Program-made: the position numbers and the translations under genes | The notes under the pieces: generated by a model | The model's database searches: none | What the model saw: only the letters and a program-made list of their open reading frames with translations | Told to the model about the DNA's origin: nothing | Source of the DNA: Chloroflexota bacterium | GTDB lineage: Bacteria; Chloroflexota; Dehalococcoidia; Lucifugimonadales; UBA3495 | Length of the DNA: 51,784 nt | NCBI GenBank assembly: GCA_009837355.1 | Contig: VXTR01000020.1 | Coordinates: forward strand, 1 to 51,784 | Direction of reading: 5' to 3' | In this document: positions 42,091 through 49,583 of the stretch, in pieces | How the letters are laid out: each line of letters begins with the position of its first letter | How positions within the stretch are numbered: position 1 is the first letter of the stretch

Positions 42091-42795
42091 ATGGCTCGCC
42101 TCTTTGACCTCCACATACATACCACCAAAGGCAGCGCCGACTCCAGCCTGACGCCCGACGAGCTCATCCTCGAAGCGGAACGACTGGGCCTGCGCGGCCT
42201 GTGCATCACCGAGCACTCCGGCCCCTGGGACCGCCACGAGTTCGCTGCTTTCGCCGCTCTGCATAACGTGGTGCTCATCCGCGCCATGGAAGCCGACACC
42301 GACATGGGCCACATCCTCTGCTTCGGCGTTGACCGCTACCAGAGCGGATTCAACCGGGCTGAAGAGTTGACCAAGGCCGCGCATGCCGTTGGCGGTTACG
42401 TCGTGTCGGCCCACCCCTTCCGCGGCGTGCTGGCGCAGCATCATCGCTCCCGGCCATTGCTCTACCAAGATCCCAGCATACCGATACCCACCGAGCCGGA
42501 AGAGGGGATGCTCCATCCGGTCTTCCAGCTGGCTGACGCTGTGGAAATCGCCAACGGCGGCACCTCCGACGAGGAGAATCATTTCGCCGCCGAAGTCGCC
42601 CAGCGTCTCAACCTTCCGGTAACCGGCGGCAGCGACGCCCACAGCACCCACGGCCTGGGCAAGTTTGTTACCGAGTTTCCCGACGAGATTTTTGACGAAG
42701 CGCAGTTCCTGGCCGCGCTGCACCGGGGCGATTTTCGGCCCATGGAGGGACTGCGCCAGAGCAGCCTGCGTCCCTACCGCCTCCGCACTCAATAG
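42091..42795 (+). CDS. PHP-domain metal-dependent phosphoesterase
   Basis: This 234-residue hydrolase is of the PHP family. Metal ligands include H8 and H10 in FDLHIHTTKGSADS, the glutamate of ITEHSGPW, H in VSAHPFRG, and GGSDAHSTHGLG near residue 195. Stand-alone PHP proteins hydrolyse phosphate esters such as nucleoside 3',5'-bisphosphates or histidinol phosphate; which applies is unknown. The ATG at 42091 is chosen over a TTG 39 bases earlier because the family begins with the LFDLHIHT strand. It precedes the exonuclease-helicase gene by 17 bases on the same strand. Confidence 0.88.
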   Translation: MARLFDLHIHTTKGSADSSLTPDELILEAERLGLRGLCITEHSGPWDRHEFAAFAALHNVVLIRAMEADTDMGHILCFGVDRYQSGFNRAEELTKAAHAVGGYVVSAHPFRGVLAQHHRSRPLLYQDPSIPIPTEPEEGMLHPVFQLADAVEIANGGTSDEENHFAAEVAQRLNLPVTGGSDAHSTHGLGKFVTEFPDEIFDEAQFLAALHRGDFRPMEGLRQSSLRPYRLRTQ

Positions 42796-42812
42796 CCACG
42801 CGGACATTCCCG

Positions 42813-45665
42813 ATGGTACAAGCAACCGTCCTGAGCAGTTGGCAAATCGATCCCTTCACGCAGGAATTCGTTTGCATCGACCTGGAGACCACTGGACTCA
42901 ACGCCAACGCCGACACCATCATCGAGCTGGGCGCAGTGCGTTTCCGCCGGGGCGAGGTGCTGGAGCGATTCCAAACCTTCGTCAATCCACGACGCAAAAT
43001 CCCCCCGTTCATCCAGCAGCTGACGGGCATCAGCGACGAACAGGTGCGACGGGCGCCCGACTTTTATCAGGTACAAAGCCGGTTTGCCGACTTTATCGGC
43101 GATCTGCCCATCGTGGGCCACAACGTCGCTTTTGACCTGGACTTCCTCAATTCCCACGGCCTGCCGCTGCACAATCGGCACTACAACACCTGGGACCTGG
43201 CCTCCATTTTCCTGCCCACCATCGCGGAGTACAACCTGACCGAACTGGCGCGACGCTTGGGCGTCCTGCACGAAAAGCACCGGGCTTTGGGCGACGCGGA
43301 AGCCACCGCGCTGGTGTTCCACCGGCTGCTGGAAATCGGCGCCGAACAATCGGCCGCCAAAGTCGCCTTCATCGCCCGGGCCTCCCGGGCCGCCAACGCC
43401 TCCGTGGCCGACCTGCTGGAGGGATTGATTCCCTACGCCGCCGGCGCCAATGCCGCCGGAGCAACCGCAGTCAGCGGGCTTGATCTGTCCAGCCTGTCCC
43501 ACCGGACGTCGGAGACGTCACCGGCCGGCTCGGCCGACGGCCCGGTCGCCGACGCCGTCCGCCGTCCCCTCACCGAACAGCAGGTAGAGGAGCTACTGGC
43601 CTCCGACGGCATCTTCGCTCAGTCCTTCCCCGGCTTTGAGAACCGCCCCCAGCAGGCCGAAATGCTCAAAGCCGTCACCCGCGCCATCTACCAGGGACGC
43701 AAGCTGATCGTGGAGGGCGGCACCGGCATCGGGAAAAGCATCGCCTACCTGCTGCCGGCCGTTCTGTACGCCGCCGCCAAGGGCCAGCGGGTGGTGGTTT
43801 CCACCAACACCATCAACCTGCAAGAGCAGTTGATGAACAAGGACATCCCCGCCGTCATCGGCATCCTGGAAGAGGCCGGCATCCTGGAGCCGGGCGTAGT
43901 CAGGGCGGCGCAGCTCAAAGGACGTTCCAACTACGTCTGCCTGCACCGCTGGAACAACCTGGGCAGTTCGGACAGCCTCAACGAGGACGAGGCCCGGGTT
44001 ATCGGCAAGACCGCCGTCTGGCTGGACGACACCGCGGATGGTGACCGGACACAGCTGAACCTGCACCTCCAGGACTGGGGCGCCTGGTCGCGCATCTGCG
44101 CCGACGCAATGGAGGGCTGCCCCGCCTTTCGCGACGGCTCGCCCTGCTTCCTGCGCCTGGCTCGTCAGCGCGCGGAGTCGGCCCATGTGCTGGTCATCAA
44201 TCACGCGCTGCTGCTGGCCGACCTGGCCGTGGGCGGAACGGTGCTGCAGGATTACCAACGCCTCATCATCGACGAGGCGCATCACCTGGAAGAAGAGGCC
44301 AGCCGGCAACTGGGCTTTGAAATCAACGACGGCGCGCTTACCCAGGAGTTGGAAGGGGTGTATCGCGTCATCAATCATCTCAACGTGGCCGCCGCTCGCC
44401 TGGGCGACGCTCCCGAGGCATCCGGGGCCAGGGACGCCATCGCCACCGCTTCCGCCGCCTGCAACCAGGCCGGGCAAGCCTGGCAGCGACTATGGGAGGC
44501 CATTGACGGGCTGCATCGCAGCGGGGCTCGCTCCGAGGGCGGCAACCGAGCAGAGCAGGAACGCCAGCCGCTGACGCTGGACCAGAGCGCGCGGCAAAGT
44601 CGTCCCTGGAGCCTGACCGCCATTGAGTGGGAATCGCTGTCGGTTTTCCTGCGCGAGTGCGTCAACGGACTGGCCGCTTTGCAGCGGGCCGTCAGCGACG
44701 GTTGGTTCGACCTGCCGGATGACGCTCCTGCCGTCGAACTGGCCGGCGCCGGCGAGGCGATTACCGAGATTAACGACAACCTGTCGTCGGTTTTCGGTCG
44801 CTACGACGAACACCAAATTCAGTGGCTGGACGTGGTGCGCCGCAGCCTCACCGTGCACTCCACGCCCCTGGCCGTCGGCCCCATCTTGGCCGAAAGGCTG
44901 TTCGCGGAAAAGGAATCGGTGATACTGACCAGCGCCACGCTGGCCGCCGACGCCGCCTTTGACTTCCTGCGCCAGAGGGTGGGCTTCCCCGAGGACAGCG
45001 ACGAGCTGTTGGTGGACAGCCCATTCAATTACCGCCGCAACACGCTGCTACTGGTGCCCGACGACCTGCCCGATCCGCGCCGCGCTGCCGACCACGCCCA
45101 GGGCACCGCCCAGGTTATCCTCAACATGGCGCGGGAGCTGGACGGTCACCTGATGGCGCTGTTCACTTCGCACAACGCCCTGCGGGACGCGTCCTACCGG
45201 GTGCGCGGCCAGCTGCGCGCGGAGGGCATCGCGGTGCTGGCCCAGGGCATTGACGGCACGCCGCGCCAGCTGATTGACCGGCTGCAATCCGACCCGCGCG
45301 CGGTGCTCCTGGGCGCGGCCAGCTTCTGGGAAGGCGTTGACCTGGAATCGGGCATCCTGCGGGCGCTGCTGCTGTGCCGGCTGCCTTTCCCCGTGCCCAA
45401 CGACCCGATAATCAAAGCCAGGGGCAACCTGTACAACAACCCCTTCAACGACTACCAGGTGCCCAACGCAGTGCTGCGTTTCCGCCAGGGCTTCGGCCGG
45501 CTCATCCGCAGCAAGACCGACCGGGGTGCGGTGGTCATCCTGGACCGCCGCATCCAGACGGCCAACTACGGCGACCGCTTTCTCAACGCGCTGCCGTCCT
45601 GTACCTTCCAGCAGTCCAGCGTCGCCAGCACCGGCCGGCAGGCTGCCCAATGGCTGAACCTGTAA
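42813..45665 (+). CDS. dinG: DEDDh exonuclease - DinG-type XPD-like helicase fusion
   Basis: This 950-residue protein combines two DNA repair activities. Residues about 15-185 are a DnaQ-like 3'-5' exonuclease with D23/E25 in CIDLETTG, a VGHNVAFDLDFL motif and an HRALGDAEAT segment holding the final His and Asp. Residues about 270-950 form a superfamily 2 helicase: Walker A GGTGIGKS at about 302-309, and IIDEAHHLEEE at about 484-494. Four cysteines (C376, C429, C436, C445) are placed to hold a 4Fe-4S cluster as in XPD and DinG. It should unwind 5'-3' R-loops or forked DNA. This exonuclease-DinG architecture is known in Firmicutes. The glycosylase gene starts four bases after the stop. Confidence 0.94.
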   Translation: MVQATVLSSWQIDPFTQEFVCIDLETTGLNANADTIIELGAVRFRRGEVLERFQTFVNPRRKIPPFIQQLTGISDEQVRRAPDFYQVQSRFADFIGDLPIVGHNVAFDLDFLNSHGLPLHNRHYNTWDLASIFLPTIAEYNLTELARRLGVLHEKHRALGDAEATALVFHRLLEIGAEQSAAKVAFIARASRAANASVADLLEGLIPYAAGANAAGATAVSGLDLSSLSHRTSETSPAGSADGPVADAVRRPLTEQQVEELLASDGIFAQSFPGFENRPQQAEMLKAVTRAIYQGRKLIVEGGTGIGKSIAYLLPAVLYAAAKGQRVVVSTNTINLQEQLMNKDIPAVIGILEEAGILEPGVVRAAQLKGRSNYVCLHRWNNLGSSDSLNEDEARVIGKTAVWLDDTADGDRTQLNLHLQDWGAWSRICADAMEGCPAFRDGSPCFLRLARQRAESAHVLVINHALLLADLAVGGTVLQDYQRLIIDEAHHLEEEASRQLGFEINDGALTQELEGVYRVINHLNVAAARLGDAPEASGARDAIATASAACNQAGQAWQRLWEAIDGLHRSGARSEGGNRAEQERQPLTLDQSARQSRPWSLTAIEWESLSVFLRECVNGLAALQRAVSDGWFDLPDDAPAVELAGAGEAITEINDNLSSVFGRYDEHQIQWLDVVRRSLTVHSTPLAVGPILAERLFAEKESVILTSATLAADAAFDFLRQRVGFPEDSDELLVDSPFNYRRNTLLLVPDDLPDPRRAADHAQGTAQVILNMARELDGHLMALFTSHNALRDASYRVRGQLRAEGIAVLAQGIDGTPRQLIDRLQSDPRAVLLGAASFWEGVDLESGILRALLLCRLPFPVPNDPIIKARGNLYNNPFNDYQVPNAVLRFRQGFGRLIRSKTDRGAVVILDRRIQTANYGDRFLNALPSCTFQQSSVASTGRQAAQWLNL

Positions 45666-45669
45666 CGCC

Positions 45670-46509
45670 ATGCTCCTGCCCATCGACCAGCCCTTTGACC
45701 TGGGCGAGAGCCTGGAAAGTGGGCAGGCCCATCGCTGGCGGAAGTTGAGCGACGGCTGGTACTCCGGGGTCCTGGGCGACTCGCTGCTCCACCTGCGCCA
45801 GGACCCCGCCGGGCTGGAATACCGGGTTGCCGGCGGCGGCAATACCGAGTCGTTGCTGCGCGCCTACTTCCGGCTGGACGACGACATTAACGCAATCTAC
45901 GCCGACATCTGCCGCGACCGACGGGTCGCCGAGATGGTTGCCGCTTACCCGGGCCTGCGCATCCTGCGGCAGGAGCCGTGGGAGTGCACTGTGGCGTTCA
46001 TCTGCTCTTCCACATCCAACATCCCACGCATCCATCAGAATATGGAGGCGATGGCCGACAGTCTGGGGGAGCCGTTGGAGCTGGACGGGGAAGTGCGGCA
46101 CACGTTTCCTTCTGCTCAACGGTTGGCGTCGGCCGGCGAGGCGCGGCTGCGAGAGCTGGGCCTGGGCTTCCGCGCGCCGTACGTGGTCGCAGCCGCCGAG
46201 CAGGTTTGCGACGGCGCTCTGGACCTGGACGAGTTGATACGCCGGCCCTACGGGGATGCCAAGGCGCGGCTGATGGAGTGTTACGGCATCGGGGCCAAGA
46301 TAGCCGACTGCATTGCCGTGTTCTCGCTGGAGAAGCTGGAAGCTTTCCCGGTGGACGTGTGGGTGCGGCGGGCGCTGGCCGAGTGGTACTTTCCGATGCA
46401 GAAGAAGCCGCCAGACCGGGCCATGGTGGAGTGGGCGCAAGACTACTTCGGCCAGTACGCCGGTTACTCCCAGCAGTACCTTTTCCATGGGCGGCGAAAG
46501 CAAAAATAA
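45670..46509 (+). CDS. ogg: 8-oxoguanine DNA glycosylase, OGG1 family
   Basis: This 279-residue protein has the eukaryotic-type OGG1 architecture. An N-terminal beta domain includes SGQAHRWRK, and ICSSTSNIPRI at 111-121 matches the OGG1 ICSSNNNIARI phrase. The helix-hairpin-helix-GPD motif has catalytic K210 in YGIGAKIADC and D229 in FPVDVWV. It should cut 8-oxoguanine from DNA and then nick the strand. Bacteria more often use MutM for this, while OGG1-like forms occur in some lineages. It follows the exonuclease-helicase gene by four bases, so both may be one repair unit. Its stop lies just before the promoter of the Fur-family gene. Confidence 0.92.
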   Translation: MLLPIDQPFDLGESLESGQAHRWRKLSDGWYSGVLGDSLLHLRQDPAGLEYRVAGGGNTESLLRAYFRLDDDINAIYADICRDRRVAEMVAAYPGLRILRQEPWECTVAFICSSTSNIPRIHQNMEAMADSLGEPLELDGEVRHTFPSAQRLASAGEARLRELGLGFRAPYVVAAAEQVCDGALDLDELIRRPYGDAKARLMECYGIGAKIADCIAVFSLEKLEAFPVDVWVRRALAEWYFPMQKKPPDRAMVEWAQDYFGQYAGYSQQYLFHGRRKQK

Positions 46510-46510
46510 C

Positions 46511-46539
46511 TTGACATTCCCTCGGAGTACTGCTATTTT
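46511..46539 (+). promoter_or_regulatory. Strong sigma70 promoter of the Fur/Zur-family gene
   Basis: A perfect TTGACA (46511-46516), a 17-base spacer and TATTTT (46534-46539) preceded by TGC give an extended -10 promoter. It is the best consensus promoter in the window. The predicted start (about 46546) falls inside the operator that follows. Confidence 0.82.
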
Positions 46540-46540
46540 C

Positions 46541-46555
46541 TGATACGGAGTATCA
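46541..46555 (+). promoter_or_regulatory. 7-1-7 Fur/Zur-type operator at the regulator promoter
   Basis: TGATACG-G-AGTATCA is a nearly perfect inverted repeat with outer arms TGATAC and GTATCA. It covers the expected transcription start and the GGAG ribosome site, so a bound repressor would block both initiation and use of the message. The pattern resembles the family 7-1-7 box TGATAAT-N-ATTATCA. Confidence 0.72.
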
Positions 46556-46560
46556 AATCG

Positions 46561-47028
46561 ATGGTCTCTAACAGCCTTAAGCATACCGGCCACGACCACC
46601 CGCGGCCTCGTTCCGCCGCCGTGGTAGATGATATCGTTTTTCATCTCGGCCAACTGGGCTACCGGGACACGGAGCCCCGTCGCCTGGTCATCAGCGCTGT
46701 GGCTGCCCAGAGCCGCCCATTTACCGCCGAGGAGCTTTGCACATCCTTGCCCTGCGTGGGTCGGGCCACGGTCTATCGGGGCCTGCGCCTGCTGGTGGAA
46801 ACCAACCAGGTTTGCCGTGTGCTGCTGGAAGACCGGGAACTGCGCTATCAGCTCAGCCACCAGGGACATCATCACCACCTGCTCTGCGCTGTTTGCGGGG
46901 TGTCCGCCGACCTGGAAGGCTGCAACGTCGAGGAGTCACTGCGCGCCGCCGCAGCTGCTGCCGGTTTCCGAATGAGCGGCCACTGGCTGGAAGTGTACGG
47001 AAGCTGTATCAACTGTGCCGCGGCCTGA
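46561..47028 (+). CDS. zur: Fur-family metal-responsive repressor, probably Zur-like
   Basis: This 155-residue protein has a winged helix at about 20-95, with recognition helix GRATVYRGLRLLVE at 67-80. A C-terminal dimer domain carries two CxxC pairs (C109/C112 and C149/C152) that hold structural zinc, and HHHH at 103-106 is available as sensing ligands. The family represses metal-uptake genes when the metal is bound. Assignment to zinc (Zur) rather than iron comes from the downstream zinc-binding protein and permease. GGAG precedes the ATG, and an operator overlaps its own start, so it is likely autoregulated. Confidence 0.86.
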   Translation: MVSNSLKHTGHDHPRPRSAAVVDDIVFHLGQLGYRDTEPRRLVISAVAAQSRPFTAEELCTSLPCVGRATVYRGLRLLVETNQVCRVLLEDRELRYQLSHQGHHHHLLCAVCGVSADLEGCNVEESLRAAAAAAGFRMSGHWLEVYGSCINCAAA

Positions 47029-47046
47029 ATCGCCTTTTCGCTTATT

Positions 47047-47080
47047 TTGACCATATTATTGATACTGTATATCAGTATAC
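47047..47080 (+). promoter_or_regulatory. Promoter and second Fur/Zur-type operator before the zinc lipoprotein gene
   Basis: TGATACT-G-TATATCA (47060-47074) differs at few positions from the operator at 46541-46555 and shares its TGATAC start and TATCA end. A further GTATA-TCAG-TATAC palindrome overlaps it (47067-47080). TTGACC (47047-47052) with TATCAG 17 bases on could be the promoter, with the operator covering the -10. The second copy of a rare pattern makes co-regulation by the Fur-family protein likely. Confidence 0.6.
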
Positions 47081-47134
47081 GCTAGTTATTGACACGAAAT
47101 CCCAAACGACCTGATCACGCGAGGAAGCCACTAA

Positions 47135-49495
47135 ATGAACGTCCAACCAAGCCTTTCAAAGCCCTCAACCAAATTCACGACGCTGCGGCTGGCGGCGATT
47201 ATCGCCGCGCTCTGCATGGCCGCCGCGCTATTTTTGTCCGCCTGCGGCGGCGACGAGTCCGCGCTCCCTCCGGCTGACTCGTCTGCCACCGCAGGTTCGG
47301 CCACCGGCTCCCCTGCCGGCGGCTCTACTTCCGATGCCGCCGCCACTGCCGCGCCCGATACTGGTTCCACCTCCGGAACTACTTCCGGGGCGACTTCCGG
47401 CGGCGGCGCGCCCGCGCCCGCCGAACCCATCAACGTCGTCACCAGCAACGTCGTCCTGGCTGACCTGGTGGCCCAGGTGGGCGGCGACCACGTATCCATC
47501 CATAGCCTGGTTCCCCCGGGCAGCGACGTTCATTCCTGGCAAAGTTCACCCCAGGACAGCGTGCGCATCGCCGAGGCCGACGTTATCGTCAGCAACGGCG
47601 CCGAGCTTGCCGTGCAAGTTGATGAGCTGATTGAAAGCGCCGTTTCCGCCGACGCAGTGCAGGTGGTCGCTTCCGAGGGGCTGGAAGCCCAGGAACTGGT
47701 TGAACTGCCCTTCCCCGAGGGAGACCACGATGACCACGGCCATGATGACCACGGCCACGGAGAGGCCGCCGTCGAGCTCGAAGGCCGGTTGCTCATCGGC
47801 GACGGCGAAGGCTCCGGCCTGTCCGTCATCGACCTGGAGTCCGGCGCAGTCCACCAAAACGAATTTGACCTCGGCTCCCGGGCCGGACGCATCTACCCCA
47901 CGGCCAGCGGACGCTTCGCCATCGCGGTGTCCAGCGACGCCAACGCCGTTCACGTCTTTGACGGCGGCATCTATCTGGAAGAGCACGGCGATCACTTCGA
48001 TCTCGTGGAATCCGAACCGAGCGCCATCAACCTCGACTTGGCCGGCGACCGCCCCGTGCACATGTACGTCGGAGGCGAGTGGGCCACCATCTACTACGAC
48101 GGCTCCGGCGACGTGGTCCTGCTCAATGAGCACGAACTGGAAGAAGAGGGCGACGGATATAATCCCCCCAGATTCAACGCCGGCCCGCATCACGGCGCTG
48201 CCGTGCCGCTCGCGCATGACCTCTTCGCCGTCACCATCCAGCATCCCGATTACGACAGCAGCCCTTCTGACTACCGGCTGCCCGAGCGCGTGGCAATCCG
48301 CGACGTGGACGGCAACGTGCTGTACAGTGGTGAAGCGGGTTGTCCCGACCTTCACGGCGACGCCGGCAACGGGCACGTGGCGGTCTTCGGCTGCACCGGC
48401 GGCGTGCTTGCCCTCGAAGCCGACCACGGCGAATATGAGGATTGGTTCATCCCCGCGCCGGCCGGCTCGCCCGATGACTTCCGCCTCACGTCGGTCTGGG
48501 GTTACCATGACCTGCACCACTTCTTCGCCCTGGGTTCCTCCGTAGGCCTGTACATCGTTGAGCCCGAAGACGGCTTCATGGAACAATTGATACCGGCCAC
48601 AGACTCGCTGCGTCCGATACAAGTGGCCATCAGCCACGACGGCGAACTGTTGATTGTGGTGATGAGCGACGGCGAAATCCGTCTGTACGATGCCCACGAC
48701 GTCGACCTGTTGGCCTCCAGCAACGAGATTCTGTCGGACAACATCGACCCCGGTTTCTGGGCGCGACCCCACATCGCTACCGCCCCCGACCATATCTTCA
48801 TTACCGACTCAATGGCCGGCGAAGTCATCGCCCTGGACGCCCACGACCTGGAGGTAGTCAATCACTGGGACGTGGACGGCCAGCCGACCAAGATTGCCTT
48901 CGTGGGCGTTTTGGGTGAAGGGGATCACGAAGAGGAAGGGCACGACGACCACGGGCACGATGATCACGGGCACGGGCACGACCATGGCGCCGGCGACCCC
49001 CACTTCTGGCTGAACCCGCGACTGGTGGTCCACTACGTGAACCAGATTGCCGACGGCCTGGTCGCCGCCGACCCGGACAACGCCAGCGTGTACCGGGACA
49101 ACGCCGCCGCCTACACTGCCGAACTGGAAGCGCTGGACGCCTACATTGCTGACGCCCTCGCCGGCATCCCCGATGACCACCGAGTGATTGTCACCTTCCA
49201 CGACGCTTTCGGCTACTTCGCCAGCCGCTACGACATGGAAGTGATGGCCTTCGTGGGCGGCCACGGTGGCGACGTCTCCCCCGACGACATCGTGCGCGTG
49301 CTGCACCTGGTGGAAGACGAGGGCTTGCCGGCCGTGTTCGCCGAGCCGCAATTCTCCGACGACGCTCTGGAGCAGGTCGCCCGGGACGCCGGCGTTTCCG
49401 TCGGCCTCATCCGCGCCCTGACCGACGACGATCATCCCGACTACATCGGGATGATGCGAGCCAACGCGGACTCGCTGGCCGAGCTATTACGCTAG
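47135..49495 (+). CDS. Zinc-binding lipoprotein: ZnuA/AztC domain with an inserted AztD-like beta-propeller
   Basis: This 786-residue lipoprotein (signal to A36, anchor C37 in LSAC) has a nested layout. Residues about 98-195 are the first lobe of a ZnuA-type cluster A-I binding protein, with putative zinc ligand H133 in GSDVHSW. A His/Asp tract (196-209) follows. Residues about 211-592 look like a complete beta-propeller of seven or eight blades. Its phrases include PHHGAAVPLA (351-360), CPDLHGDA (403-410), FGCTGGVLALEADHG and YHDLHHFFALG, as in the zinc chaperone AztD by recollection of that family. A second His/Asp tract (597-618) leads back to the second lobe, with H623 in DPHFWLNP, H689 in TFHDAF and an Asp at 764-766 completing the site. 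Family members use a His-rich loop exactly where the insertion lies. The ZnuB-like permease gene follows. Assignments are strong for ZnuA, good for AztD-like. Confidence 0.85.
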   Translation: MNVQPSLSKPSTKFTTLRLAAIIAALCMAAALFLSACGGDESALPPADSSATAGSATGSPAGGSTSDAAATAAPDTGSTSGTTSGATSGGGAPAPAEPINVVTSNVVLADLVAQVGGDHVSIHSLVPPGSDVHSWQSSPQDSVRIAEADVIVSNGAELAVQVDELIESAVSADAVQVVASEGLEAQELVELPFPEGDHDDHGHDDHGHGEAAVELEGRLLIGDGEGSGLSVIDLESGAVHQNEFDLGSRAGRIYPTASGRFAIAVSSDANAVHVFDGGIYLEEHGDHFDLVESEPSAINLDLAGDRPVHMYVGGEWATIYYDGSGDVVLLNEHELEEEGDGYNPPRFNAGPHHGAAVPLAHDLFAVTIQHPDYDSSPSDYRLPERVAIRDVDGNVLYSGEAGCPDLHGDAGNGHVAVFGCTGGVLALEADHGEYEDWFIPAPAGSPDDFRLTSVWGYHDLHHFFALGSSVGLYIVEPEDGFMEQLIPATDSLRPIQVAISHDGELLIVVMSDGEIRLYDAHDVDLLASSNEILSDNIDPGFWARPHIATAPDHIFITDSMAGEVIALDAHDLEVVNHWDVDGQPTKIAFVGVLGEGDHEEEGHDDHGHDDHGHGHDHGAGDPHFWLNPRLVVHYVNQIADGLVAADPDNASVYRDNAAAYTAELEALDAYIADALAGIPDDHRVIVTFHDAFGYFASRYDMEVMAFVGGHGGDVSPDDIVRVLHLVEDEGLPAVFAEPQFSDDALEQVARDAGVSVGLIRALTDDDHPDYIGMMRANADSLAELLR

Positions 49496-49515
49496 GTGCA
49501 GCAACCCAGCAACAA

Positions 49516-49539
49516 AGGGGCGGACTTCCATCCGCCCCT
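49516..49539 (+). terminator. GGGGCGG hairpin between the zinc lipoprotein and permease genes
   Basis: AGGGGCGGA and TCCGCCCCT form a perfect nine-pair stem with loop CTTCCA, 20 bases after the lipoprotein stop. No T-run follows. It belongs to the same family of palindromes as those at 22846 and 38972 and may lower permease expression relative to the binding protein. Confidence 0.55.
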
Positions 49540-49583
49540 GAATTTCGCCGCCGCCGGCTGCCGAGCGTGTAGAATGAGTGCCC

